Shown here in pieces: positions 33,346-45,000 of a stretch of 64,000 bases of DNA. Below the pieces are notes generated by a model. It was not told the DNA's origin, ran no database searches, and was given only the letters and a program-made list of their open reading frames with translations. The translations under genes and the position numbers were made by a program. The DNA is from Tretioscincus oriximinensis. Its lineage: Eukaryota; Chordata; Lepidosauria; Squamata; Gymnophthalmidae. Position 1 is the first letter of the stretch; every line of letters begins with the position of its first letter. Location: positions 1,484,376 through 1,548,375 of the forward strand of contig JAJVDF010000230.1 of the NCBI GenBank assembly GCA_022410635.1, given 5' to 3'.

Positions 33346-33450
33346 ATGCTCACTTCAACAGCACATATACTAAAATTGGAATGACACAGAGAAGATTAGC
33401 ATGGTCCCTGTGCAAGGATGACATGCAAATCTGAAGTGTTCCATATTTTT
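33346..33450 (+). pseudogene. U6 snRNA retropseudogene
   Basis: Full-length match to vertebrate U6 from (G)TGCTC at the 5' end through CACATATACTAAAATTGGAA, CAGAGAAGATTAGCATGG and CAAGGATGACATGCAAAT to GTTCCATATTTTT. Changes include CGGC to CAAC in the 5' stem, CCCCTGCGC to TCCCTGTGC, and loss of a few bases before the 3' GTTCC, many of them CpG decay. There is no snRNA-type upstream promoter, and the flanks are A-rich. This fits a processed copy rather than a working gene. Confidence 0.9.
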
Positions 33451-33964
33451 TTTAGAAAAAGATTAAAAACAAAGAATTAAGAAGTAAAATACTGTATTTT
33501 CTTCTTCTCAAAATGTGTTAGAGCTTTTGTTGGGTTGATTAAATATATTCTGAAAATCTGGAAAAAATAAAAGGAAAATCCCCAAAGCTTGAGACTGTCT
33601 CGATCACAGCATGTTGCTGGTATCTAAAAATGAGCTAGAATACTTGGAACAAAATAAGGCAAAATATGCAAAGCTCAGAGAAAGAAGGGAGCAAGCAATA
33701 AACTCTTTTTGAAGCAGAAAAAACTAGGGGATTTTAGCTGAAAGCATTTCAGGAACATTTGTGCTGATAGGCACACTGTGGTTCAGCTCATTAAAAATGG
33801 TGTTGTCTTCCTTTGTATTATATATAGGTTGATATCATACAAATTAATAGTTCCTTTTACCAGAAAGTATAGGAAGTCCTTCTATTTGGTGCATGATTCA
33901 TTTTTGAAATTATCTACATAAAAATCTAGAAAGATACAAGAAGGTTTGAAAGCTTTTATATTTT

Positions 33965-34030
33965 TTACTTTTATATTCTGCCCTATACCCAGCGATTTCA
34001 GAGCAGATGACAATAAAAAGCATACTGACT
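33965..34030 (-). repeat. L2-like LINE 3' tail fragment
   Basis: TTTATATTCTGCCCTATACC followed by ATTTCAGAG and ACAATAAAAAG is the reverse complement of an L2-type end, similar to 35262-35365. Confidence 0.5.
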
Positions 34031-34793
34031 CAACGGAATGAATGCCAACATTTTTCTGAATTGTGGGATGCCAGCATAGCAAAAATAGCATCAGGTTGAC
34101 TCTTTGGGATCCTTGTCTTTTGGTGTATTTTGGAATATGGAGCACGCTTGCAGAAGTTGAATCCAACACTATGTCAGCAGAGTCTTCCCAGGCGCCCAAT
34201 TATCCAGGACAATGTTGGAACATTAAAATTAGTGTGAGGTTTCCCTCTTTATCTCTAGCAATAGGCTCATAGAGCCCTGATGTGGCGTCGGAGCTGTCTG
34301 CCAGTCTCACTGTGGTTTTGGCTGCCTGTGACTACAATGTCATCTGGCATCTTCCTCAAATTCCTGGTAGCATCATTAGTTTATTGACACAGTCATAAAC
34401 CAGAAGACATTTACAAGTGATAAAGTTAAAACTAGTCAAAATTATTTTTAATTAATTTGTTTTATCTGTTTTATAATTATTTTTATTCTATAATTGTTGG
34501 ATGGAGACAAAAATAATAAGTATACAAAACATTGTGACCTCACTGTTTATCTGAGGGGATGTGTTTGTAACATATTAAGTGTCCCTTTTTAATAAAATCT
34601 CTTAAAATTAACAACGATACTTGTTACACAATAAAATAACAGGCTTTTAAAAACTGTTAGTCATTTCTTACATTTGTCATGAAGCATTACAATGCAAACA
34701 GGGTGAACAGAGATTACAACAGAAGAGTGAAAGGAGAAGAGGGATACTGAGCAGGGGACATTTCCAGTGGGAGGTGAGAGCAGGTTGCATTGA

Positions 34794-34943
34794 TCTTCTT
34801 TATGAAGTGAATTTCAGGGGAATAGCCGTGTTAGTCCAGTAGGAAGTCCAGCAAAGGGGCTAGTAGCACTTTGAGACTAATAGAGAAAAGTGGGGGGCAT
34901 CAGCTTTCGTAGACACGTCTACTTCTTCTTTATGAAGTGAATT
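34794..34943 (-). mobile_element. Penelope-like tail insertion with 20 bp target duplication
   Basis: The element itself is 34814-34923 (110 bp). It is the family tail on the minus strand (GGAATAGCCGTGTTAGTCC, GGGGCTAGTAGCACTT, CTTTCGTAGACACGTCTACT). It is bounded by an exact 20 bp direct repeat, TCTTCTTTATGAAGTGAATT, at 34794-34813 and 34924-34943. This proves insertion of a severely 5'-truncated copy. Long duplications fit target-primed reverse transcription. Confidence 0.9.
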
Positions 34944-34992
34944 GTTGCCAATATGCTTTCCCTTTTTATATGTAAGGATGGCTTTGAATATT

Positions 34993-35248
34993 GGTCTGTG
35001 GAATTTACTTCCAGAGGAGATTGTGGTAGCTAGCAGCCTGGATAGCTTTAAGACAAAATTAGACAAGTTCATGGAAGCCAATGATATAAATAGCTACCAG
35101 GATGGATCTCTTGCTACTGCCTAAGATATGGAGCAACAGGCACTATTCCTGAAGTGCCATTTGCAGGGAATTGAGAACAGGTGAGATTTTATCTTCTTCT
35201 GCTTGAGACTGCCCAGGTGGGCCACAGTGTGAGACAGAATGCTAGAAG
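34993..35248 (+). mobile_element. CR1-family LINE, last codons and 3' tail
   Basis: Encodes GLWNLLPEEIVVASSLDSFK, followed by the CR1 3' tail (GGAGCAACAGGCACTATTCC, TTTGCAGGGA, GACTGCCCAGGTGGGC, GAGACAGAATGCT). The final TTCTTATG block is missing because an L2-like tail follows at once. Confidence 0.8.
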
Positions 35249-35261
35249 TTTGTTTCCCCAC

Positions 35262-35365
35262 TCTTATTTATTATTTATTTATTTACATTTCTATACTGCC
35301 CTATACCTGAAGGTCTCAGGGTGGTTAACAATAAAAACCTAAATTAACATATTAAAACAGCCATA
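35262..35365 (-). repeat. L2-like LINE 3' tail, minus strand
   Basis: (TTTA)n, then TCTATACTGCCCTATACC, AAGGTCTCAGGGTGG and ACAATAAAAACC, the reverse complement of an L2-type 3' end. It abuts the CR1 tail. Confidence 0.6.
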
Positions 35366-37369
35366 TCTAAGTACGCAGTGGTCCTGATGTACTGTTCTAC
35401 ATATTTAACTTTGTTAACTATTATGATAAGTAGCCTGTTTTGGATATTTTGGATCTTGTAACAGCCAATTTGAAGATTAGGTAAATAAAAGCAACAAACA
35501 AACATGGACGCCTATTTTTATGTAAGAGTCATTCTGAGATTTTTCTAGGAATCAAGATGATAAAAGACCTCCATAGCTGGAAAGCAGCCAGTGGAGAATA
35601 TATTGGTAAATATACGAGTATGTCTGGCGTATGTGTGTACTCTCTCTCTCCTGAATATGCACTGTACCTTTTTCAGCTTTTTAGTTTGTTCTGAGCTTAA
35701 TTTACTGGATTAAATGCTACACTTGGCAAGGCCTTTTAATACAACAGCTGTGCAACATCTGTGCAGTTTAGAAATTTTATATAAGCCCAGACTGGCCAAA
35801 TTATAGTGAACAAAATGACATGGGTCAGAAATAAGCTGAAGCATCTGCCTCTGGCCTAGAGAGAAGGGTCATTCTGCTCGTAGAAGTTGCAGTATGTTTT
35901 TATAATGACCAGATGGCAGTTTTAATTCACCTGCTGTGTAAGAGGATGCAGTTTTCTTTAATCAGAGCAGTCTCATAATAATACTTCAAAAACATTTTTA
36001 TTGACATCAGCATGAATATGGCTTATTATACCAGAGCCCAAACTCTTGGTAATAGTGCAATGGTGAGAACAGCAGGAAAGCATATCACTTGTCTTGAAAA
36101 TATGCAGAAAAATGTGTCTAACTGAAAGCAAGTTTTACTTTTTAAACCCAACTTAAAAGTGAAGAAAATTATAGTATTTTTTTAAATGAACTGCCTACTG
36201 TTTGTAGTTTTTGTCTCTAAAATGACGTACCCGAAATCTGTCTGTCTTGCAAACAAGATGTGAAATGTAATGGGACCAACAAAAAATAGTGACTGTAGTG
36301 AAGATAATTATAGAATCTCTCTGATTAGTCTTGCTTCTTTGGTTAGGCCTGTCTTAATAGAACATTCCTGCATTATGCCGAAATCTTACCTACTACCATT
36401 GTGTGAAGTCCAAATAACATAATTAATGGCATCAATTACCTGCACCCCCTATTTTCTGCTTCCCGAAGCAAAGAATAATTATTTGTAAAACCTTGCGAGG
36501 CCACCTTACTAGCACTGTTATATGAAGGAAATATTTTGCTGAATATTTATTGCTGAATGTGTCTTGGAATGAACTTATGTGATTTTTAAAAAAAAACTAT
36601 TTGGAGTTATTTTCTGTCAGTAATAAATGTGCACTGTGTTTGCTTGGCCTGATGCTCGACAATGTAATTAACCAAACCAGGACAGTATTTACAACTTGGA
36701 GGCCTTGCAAGTTCATGCAGAATTAGTTGAAGAACTGGAAAGGGGGCACATAATGTTGAAACTAAATAATGGTGGATATTATAAATTGCATGCCAAGTTT
36801 GATCTCCAAGAGGTACTGGGGACAAGGAGATGATAATTTGCTGGATATTGGCAAGAGGCAACACTTCCCTAATATATATTACTTAGGCTGCAATCAGGTC
36901 AGGTAAAAACCCCATGGCAAATTCAAGACATAAAATTGACATAAAATATAAAAAATCAAATTCCACAATGAAGCACTGTGGAGGTGGGTTTATTCCAGAA
37001 TATCCATACTTTATTGTGGAATATCCAGTTATAGTGGAATAAACAAGTGATGTAGAGATGCATCCAAATTCAAATAGGGGCAGCCAACTAATCAGGGCTC
37101 TGAAATCCAGGTTGGTGGNAATCAATGCATGACAAGCACTTGTCGCCATGGAGGCGTTGCTAGGCAAAGGAACAGTTTGTCAAACAAACTGTTTGAATGA
37201 CTTTGGGGGGCACTTATGGAAGAAGNGCATTTTATAAAAATGTCATTTGAAAAAAAAATCCTGTGTGATTGCACCTAATATTCTATGAATTCTAATTTCT
37301 CATGAGGTGAAAAATGCTTCTGCCTACAGCAGACATTCCCAACATTTTTGGCCATGCTCCTCCTAAACA
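35366..37369. other. No gene recognised
   Basis: AT-rich non-coding DNA. A small imperfect palindrome at 36988-37044 (GTTTATTCCA ... TGGAATAAAC) is the only structure I noticed. Confidence 0.5.
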
Positions 37370-37584
37370 TAGGTTGACCAGATGACCCCTTTTGGGTGGG
37401 TGGGTGGGTGAAAACCCGGTTTTGGGGTGCCTCCCAGTTTTTTCTGAGGAAATTTTTTTCAAAGAATTTTTTTTTTACCTTTATTTGCTCTTTTATTTTA
37501 TTTTTTCCTCAGAAAAAACGGGAGGCACTCCAAAAATGGGTTTTCAACCCCCCCCCCCCAAAAGGGGGTTATCTGGTCAGCCTA
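37370..37584. mobile_element. Palindromic hAT-like MITE, copy 4
   Basis: Ends TAGGTTGACCAGATGACCCC and GGTTATCTGGTCAGCCTA with long inverted arms. CTAAACAT on the left and CTAAATAT on the right may be a slightly decayed 8 bp target duplication. Confidence 0.8.
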
Positions 37585-37975
37585 CTAAATATCTCTAAAA
37601 TCTTGATGCCCTTCCACCCTGTGACATATAATTCTTATTACTGAAGAAGTGGAAGAAGCATCAANTGCCATTACCCCCCTTAAAAGTTAAATTGCCCCCT
37701 GTGGGGCTTGTGGAAACCAGAGGCCTACCATATTATCTTCCATTGTATCTTGTTTACAATATACATTTCTGTTGCTGCCNTTACGCTGCACTCTTACCTG
37801 ACAATACTAAGATACAGATTTAAAGTTTGAGATGAATTGTGGCAAGTATGAAAAGCTTATCTACCAATGAACATCATTCAGTTGCATCTTTTGGTAAATG
37901 TACTCTTTGGAAAATGATGTGATCCCTAGTAGTTTCCTGCACTTAAAAGGACTCTGTCCTCAAGGATAAAACTGC
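37585..37975. other. No gene recognised
   Basis: Non-coding DNA. Confidence 0.5.
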
Positions 37976-38144
37976 ATATGGGATCTCAGATCCTCCCTTT
38001 TTAAAAAACACTCAGCAACCAACAAGAAGTCAAGGAAATTTTTAACAAACATGCAAGCAATGTGCAGAAGGACCACCATTTCAGACCATTGGTTGAGGTG
38101 ACTTAAGCTGTTAGCATAAAACATCTGAAGGAAGAAGGCTAATA
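37976..38144 (+). repeat. Left arm of a long inverted repeat
   Basis: 169 bp whose reverse complement is found at 39291-39442 plus 40156-40172 with about two mismatches. The outer end reads ATATGGGATCTCAGATCC and a TA dinucleotide flanks each outer end. This uninterrupted arm shows what the right arm looked like before the LTR inserted. Confidence 0.88.
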
Positions 38145-39290
38145 ACCAGAACTGAAAAATCTGAAAAATCGGATCATAAAGGGGAAAATAGTTCAGACTA
38201 CCAGATGCACATTCTTGAATCCTTGGTCTAGGAGCCAGTGTGGGAAACTTTAATTTGCTTCCCTTGTGGCTGAATTTGAATTCTGAATAAGTAGGTCATC
38301 AGTGAAGGCCCTTGGGATTTATGTAAACCCTTCCAACCAGGAGCAACATTCTGAATGTTTTTGCTGGCGTGTGAGCGTCTGCTTGCAGTCATTCTGTTTC
38401 ACAAACATTTACTGCAAGTGACTCTGAATTCGTTTTTACAGCCTCAGGTCATCTGCCTTACATTTATTATTGTTCAAACAAACCCTACAGTAGGTAGTTG
38501 TTTGTGTGTGTCTGTTGTATTCAACAAGTTATTTGGCTCATGAGATGTTCTCCCTTCGGCTTCATTTTACTTCTAAATCTGGGTTGAAAATAAGGACTGG
38601 ATTTGATGCTACTGCATTTGCACCATCCATCAAAGATGTGGAAGAACTGTATATTTTTATAGAAGAAGAATGTTATTCTAGCTGAGGAAGATTCTTTCGA
38701 AACCATGTCCCGTTCATTCTGTTTTTTAGGCTCCAGCCCTAAGCATGCTTTCCAGAAGAAGCATTCCATTAAACTCTGTTGAATGTACTTTGGGAAACAC
38801 CAGTCTGGGATGGTTAACAATTCAGGAGCTTAACTCTGTGTGCATATGGACAAACTGTAATTATAAGCTTCTTAGTAGTAGTGCTGCCAGAAGCATTTGA
38901 CTTGAGCGTATCATTTGTCTTGTTGGTCTACCTCTAATCATCAGGCAATGTTTATTTTATTTACTATTTTATTTTGTTATTTATACTCTTGTCTCCTTGT
39001 AATAAAATTTAATTCTCCATTGTTTTTAAATCACAATTATGCTAATGGAAGGGCATTTACATGACACCAGAGATAATGAGAAGAAGGGTTACTGAAGATG
39101 TTTGAAGTGGCCATGAGAGAGTCTTTCTTCTATGGTACTCTGGCATTGTTCCTAAATTCTGCTTTTTCTAAGAAAACCTGTAAGTGAAGATCCTGACAGT
39201 GATATTAGAACAATCTTTGAGAGATTTATCCATTAAAAAATCAAGCCACACTTTAAAGGAATCTCTATTTTTCTTGAGCTGTGTGAATTG
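38145..39290. other. Sequence between the inverted arms, unknown
   Basis: About 1.15 kb bounded by the two near-identical inverted arms. The longest frame (minus strand, 38521-38820, 99 codons) has no domain I recognise. Near 38680 a CTGAGGAAGATTCTTTCGAAAC string recalls the CTGANGA...GAAA layout of PLE tails. It could be the body of a non-autonomous transposon of about 1.5 kb, or host sequence between an inverted duplication. Confidence 0.4.
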
Positions 39291-40172
39291 TATTAGCCTT
39301 CTTCCTTCAGATGTTTTATGCTAACAGCTTAAGTCACCTCAACCAATGGTCTGAAATGGTGGTCCTTCTGCACATTGCTTGCATCTTTGTTAAAAATTTC
39401 CTTGACTTCTTGTTGGTTGCTGAGTGTTTTTTAAAAAGGGAGTGTCGGGGTTCTCTGTTAGGAATATATTAATTGGCATAATATATTTTGATATAAAAAT
39501 ACACAAGCATTGGTCTCTTAAGCACAGGCCTCAAATCTGCAAAATTTCTGGGAAAATTCCAGCTCAGAGTGTTGCAAGAGGACTAATTTCCCTTCCTGCC
39601 CTGAGGCTTCANCCTGCTGTGCCTTGTTTACCTGCACCCATTATCTCTAGGTGCATCCATTAACTCAGGAGCTTTGGCTTGATGGGATTAACTGCCTGAT
39701 AGCTCTGAGGAAGTTCTGACTATCACCTCTCCAAGAGGTGAACGACTGGTCACAGGTCCTGAAAGCTACAGAGATCAATCTTGTTCCACCCAAACCATGA
39801 CCATATTTGGAGTTTCCTGACACAGGCTGCACCCCTTGGGAGGAGGGAGAAACGTCACACAGGTGTCACCACTTCTGGTCCGCCCCAAACCACACCTTCA
39901 GAACACCCAGTCTTTGACATCACTTTTCTTGTACACGCCTTCTGATTGTATGTCAATAAAAACCTACGCACAAGGGTGCTCAGGAGGTTCCATACCCACG
40001 TGGTCCTCCTAGGTCTTGCCTCTTGATCTAAGCTTATGGCCTCTGCGTGAGTTCCTTGATGGGAGTCAGAATCTACACGCAACCGTTTCCTGATGATCAG
40101 CTGCTTCAGATGTGCTGGAACCTAATAACATGGTAGCAAACCCCCGTTAAGGGAGGATCTCAGATCCCATAT
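39291..40172 (-). repeat. Right arm of the long inverted repeat, split by a solo LTR
   Basis: 39291-39442 and 40156-40172 together form the reverse complement of 37976-38144. The break falls at a GGGAG that is duplicated on both sides of the inserted LTR. Confidence 0.88.
39443..40150 (+). mobile_element. Solo LTR of an endogenous retrovirus-like element
   Basis: A 708 bp insertion flanked by an exact 5 bp direct repeat GGGAG (39438-39442 and 40151-40155). The pre-insertion sequence is preserved in the inverted partner arm. It starts TGTCGGGGTT and ends AAACCCCCGTTAA, short near-inverted ends of LTR style; the last bases differ from the canonical CA. A polyadenylation signal AATAAA lies at 39955-39960, about 190 bp from the end, leaving an R/U5-like remainder. 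No internal viral genes are present, as expected after recombination between two LTRs. Orientation is inferred from the polyadenylation signal. Confidence 0.8.
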
Positions 40173-41539
40173 ATAGCGAGATCTATGCACAGTTAAGATC
40201 AGAACTAGTTCTATCAGTCATTTCTTTCCCCCAAATGGCTTCTTAGTCTGGATTGAAGAAGTTTTGCATCAGCAGCTAGAAGAAGAGACCTTTAACAACA
40301 CAGCTTGTAAGCTTTTCTCCCAGGCTGTAGGTGTCCTTTTAAGTTCGGCAACTTGCTTTGTGACATTTTCAGCTATTCAGGGTTTGCTAGGTTTTCATCT
40401 GATGAATGTAACATTTAGCAGTGACTCTTCAAGATTCAAGGAAAATTATGAGGCAGGTACTGTTTCATACTACTAAGGAATTTTGTCCTAATGGCCTAAT
40501 GTATTAATTGAATACATTAAATGTTTAGATAAAATGATGAATGGCTCTGTGAAGATTTTTATGAGTCACATTTCTGAAACCATTTTTCTCTCTATTTTAA
40601 ACTGCCTGGGAATTGATTTGTGGCCTTCCCATTTTGTTATCTGGACAACTAAATAACTCAGGGTGATTGTTTTGTTTCCCTGTTTTCAGTAGTTGCTTTA
40701 GCTTTTAATGCTGTTACAAGAAATTATATCAATGTCATTGTTGTATAAATTACTTTATTGAAACATCTTTCTTTTTACTGACATTAAGAATAAATATGTG
40801 GCTTGCAAAAATCATTAAAGCAAACAAATTTAAAAACCTAAAATACAGCAATACCAATTCAAGCTATAGGTACTAAAATGTTACAACAATGGATTTATTA
40901 CTATTATTATTAAATCTCCTCAATGACTAACAAATTATTTAATGAAAACCAAAGCAAATTGATAGGCCCTGTGCTAGTATTTGGAAATCTATAGGACAAT
41001 TATCTNGATACTTTATAAAGAATGAAACCTCATTGTAAAAAGGAAAAAAAATCAAAGGGGTCTGGCTGGGAGGATTATAACACCTCCAGACTGCACACAT
41101 TTATTGCGTGATGAAGTGATATTATGTAATTATGTGATGATTGCTTGCTTCCCAGATGACTGGCCAATGGCATGGTGAGTAAATTATGTACCTACCTCTG
41201 GTACTTCACATTAGGTATTTCACTCAGCACATTTGGTGCCATTTGTAGGTGCTGGCATCTACATGACCACATTATGGTCCCGTACATATGATGTGGTAAA
41301 AACAGCAATTGGGCTAAGGTCCAAATTGGCCCATCACAAGCCCTGGGCATACATACCTTCTTCCTTTTGCAAATACAAGAGAAAGCCTTTGAATCCACTG
41401 TGGATAAAATGAGGAAGTGAAGTTCTGCTACATGCTTAGTAGCAATTTGGCTTCAGCCAAGACTAATCACCTGACTAAGACTGCAATAGGAATTTCNTAC
41501 CTGTCTCTCTCTTCACGTGAGATTTCTGCCTTCTCTTCA
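40173..41539. other. No gene recognised
   Basis: AT-rich non-coding DNA. Confidence 0.5.
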
Positions 41540-41757
41540 GAAGAGATGTTGGTATCTAGCAACCTGGGTAGCTATCTGATGTCCTACTGCATGTTTTGAT
41601 GCTGCCTCCGAGATGGAGAAACAGACAGTATTTCTGAAATACCATTTTTCAGGACATCGGGAACAGGTGAAGATTTTGCCTTCTTCTGTTTCACACTGCC
41701 CAGGGCCACTGTTTCAGCCTCATTCAGCAGGGCTCCTCTGACTTTCTTATGTTCTTA
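41540..41757 (+). mobile_element. CR1-family LINE 3' end
   Basis: The diverged last codons (GTATCTAGCAACCTGGGTAG region) are followed by the CR1 tail: TGATGCTGCCTCCGAGATGG, AATACCATTTTTCAGG, CACTGCCCAGGG and TTCTTATGTTCTTAT. An old copy with a clear 3' end. Confidence 0.75.
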
Positions 41758-42084
41758 TCTCCAAGTTTTATCCTAGACTTCTGCTTGGGCCAGAATGCGG
41801 GACAAAATGGGGTACAGGCAGATCCATCAGGGTTTGTCTTACATTCTTTCATCAGTTCTAAAATGAAGAGTAATTTTGGTCAGAAAATTCACTTGCATAT
41901 TTATGTAGAATTTTTCTTAATGCAATAAACATTGATTAACATGTGTTATCACACTAATTGTTATTTCAGATTGGGACTCAAAGTGGGGGAAGGGATTTTT
42001 TTGGGCAGGAATAAATCAAGCAATAGTAATGTTAAGAAAATCAGAACCTGTAAAAATATAAGGTAACAATATTCAGTGTAATAA
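41758..42084. other. No gene recognised
   Basis: Non-coding DNA before the L1 element. Confidence 0.5.
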
Positions 42085-45000
42085 TAAATGTCTAATGAAA
42101 TTATATGTATATCTATAAATGTCAGTGGGGCTAACTCCCAGAATAAGCAGACAAAGATCCTATCTCTAGCTAAGAAATATCGGGCTGGAATTTTGGCTGT
42201 TCAAGAAACGCATAAAAGAGCTGATAATAGTCCCTTAGTAAAAGATAGAAATTGGACAAAAGTATATGGGTCTATAGAGGTTCCTCTAATGCCTGGGGTG
42301 TAGCATTATTAATTCACAAATAAACTTCCAGCTTCTTAAATATAAAAAAGACTAAGACGGGAGGTGGGTGATGGTCAAAGGCACAATAGATAACGAAAAA
42401 ATTACATTTTTCTGTCTATATGCCCCCAACTAAAACCAGTCACGGTTTATCAAACAAACATTCAAAGAAATACAAACGTTTGCAGAAGGCCAACAAATTT
42501 TAATGGGTGATTTTAACAAATGATTGACCACCACTAGATAAAGAAACTCAATGAGTTTCGATATTTCAAAAATGAGTTATTATGACCTACATGATACCAA
42601 GAATAGACAAACTAGAGGAACATATTTTTCAGCTAGACATAACGTTTATACAAACACAGATTACATAATAGCCAAGCGAACGAACACATTTAGAATACTT
42701 AAGGTTGCTATACGTCCTGGGAAGGCGGGACAATCCTGGTTTGGGGGACTAAAATATAGTCCCCTTTGGGTTTTAAGAGAAAATCCCCGATTTTTCTATT
42801 CCCCGATGCTGCATCAGGGAATTTAAAAATCCAGGATTTTAAAGGCAAAGGAGCCGTCAGAGCTGATGGCTGCAGCCCAAGCAACGCTTTCCAGGATCCT
42901 GAAAGGAACCTTGGAGCGTGCCATAGCTGATCCTCTGCTGGAGGCGGGGTTTCGCACCTGCTGTTAGGCAAAGCGCACCAACTCGCCTCCAGCAGAGGAA
43001 AAACGCTTGGGGTTTTGAAAGGAGAACAGACTTTTGTGCAGCTCTGGTCTCACTGTCTCACCACAAGCGTCCGTATGTGTGCATGTGTGTGTATGAATGC
43101 GTGTGCATACGCGTGTGCATGCACCCCCACCCAGTCACGGTTTTGGGCTGCCAAAATATGGCAGCCCTAAGAATACTAGAAGCAAAAACTTTACATTTAT
43201 GGATATCAGACCATGCCCCTCTTTTGATCAAATTCACCCTAAGCATATGCAATACATATAGCAAATGGAAATTGAACCCAATATTGGTATTAAAACAGGA
43301 AACAAACAATGGATTAAGACAAAAAATAATAGATTATTACAATGACAATGATATTGGAGGTATATCTAGACAATTATTATGGAACACAGGGAAAGCAGTC
43401 ATTAGAGGACAGTGTATCAGCCTAGAAACAAGACTGAAGAGACAGTGGAATCAGGAAAAAGAACAACTAATAAGAGAAATAGAAAGACTGCAAATACAAC
43501 ATAAAATTAATAGAAAGAGATTAACTAAAATAGCTCTGGAAGAAAAAAAGAAACAATTAGAGACATTGGAAAATAAAAGAAATATAAAAGAGTACTTATA
43601 TATAAGAAGTACTCACTAATTCTGGAGTTCCAAATCAATGAAATATTTTGCAAACTACATAAAAAAGAAAAAAGTGGATAAGAGAATTAAAAGATTAGAG
43701 GGGAATGATCTGTAAAGAACAAGATAAAATAGGAAATATTTTAAAAGAAATTTAAACAAAAATATACAATGAAGAGGCAGTAGAGTTAGATGATATAAAC
43801 ATAATAAACAAAACAACAAATGAACAAAGAGACAAATTAAACAAACCTATTAAAGAGGAAGAAATGCTAAAAGCAATTAACCAACTTAGACCAAACAAAT
43901 CACCAGGCCCAATTGGAAATTAGAAGACTATATGGACTAAAACTAGGTACAAATAAAATGAAATACCTGGGGATCTGGCTCNATAAAAATTTAAATAGGC
44001 TAGCAAATATTAACTACACAAAAGTCTGGGCTAAAGTAGAAAAACAATTAAAGAAATGGAAAACCAAATTTTTAAATAGATTAGCCAAAATAAGAGCAAT
44101 AAAATGTTCATAATTCCTAACTTACTCTGCCTTTTTCAAACAATAATAGAACCTATAATGGATAAAAAATTAAACAAGTGGACGAGTAGAATCACCAAGT
44201 GGATAAATAATAACAAGAGACTAAGACTTAAAAAAACCTGGCTATTAGCAACAGAAGAACAGGAGGGATGGGGTATATCAGACCTTAAAAAATACCACCA
44301 TGCATTTCATACCATCAACTTACTTGAAATTCAATATTCAAACAAAAAATGGGCAAAATTAATAAGAAGTATAAATCAGATAGAAGATACAGAGATAATT
44401 TTCAAAAAGCACTCTATAACAATTGAAAGAAATTGTAAAGAACCACTTAGAACATTAAATACAGGAATAAAGGCAACAGTTTTCCCCCACAAATATTCCA
44501 AACAAAATGCAACTATTATCAGATATTAATACTACAAATGAGCAAAACTTAAAAATGCTATAAAAGAACTAAGAAAAAGAGGAATTATTACTATTGAGCA
44601 ATTATACGACCAAAACAAAGAACCTTTAACATTACACAATAGAACAACACAAATAGGGAATAGAAATTGGCTTCAAGCCATGGCTGTTACAAACTATATT
44701 AATAAAGCAGATCATTAGAAAAAACAGATGATAAAATCAAACAAATAATAAAAAAGTAATAAACCAAGAAAGCAAAATAGGCACTGAGCTATATAAAACT
44801 CTAAATAACAAAAATCAAGAAATCAAATTAAAATAAAATGGGAGCAAGACATAACAATCCAGAATGATGAAATAAATAAAATAATAGTAAACATAAAAAA
44901 GGAAAATATCCTTTTAAAAGAAGCAAAAAGAAAGATCCTTCATAAATGGCATCTCACTCCAAGTATAATATCTCATTACAATCATAATATCGCATACGTT

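Noticed and set aside
42551..42971. Open frames across 42551-42971 on both strands
   Set aside because: They run from L1 sequence into the inserted hAT-like element and are chance fusions.
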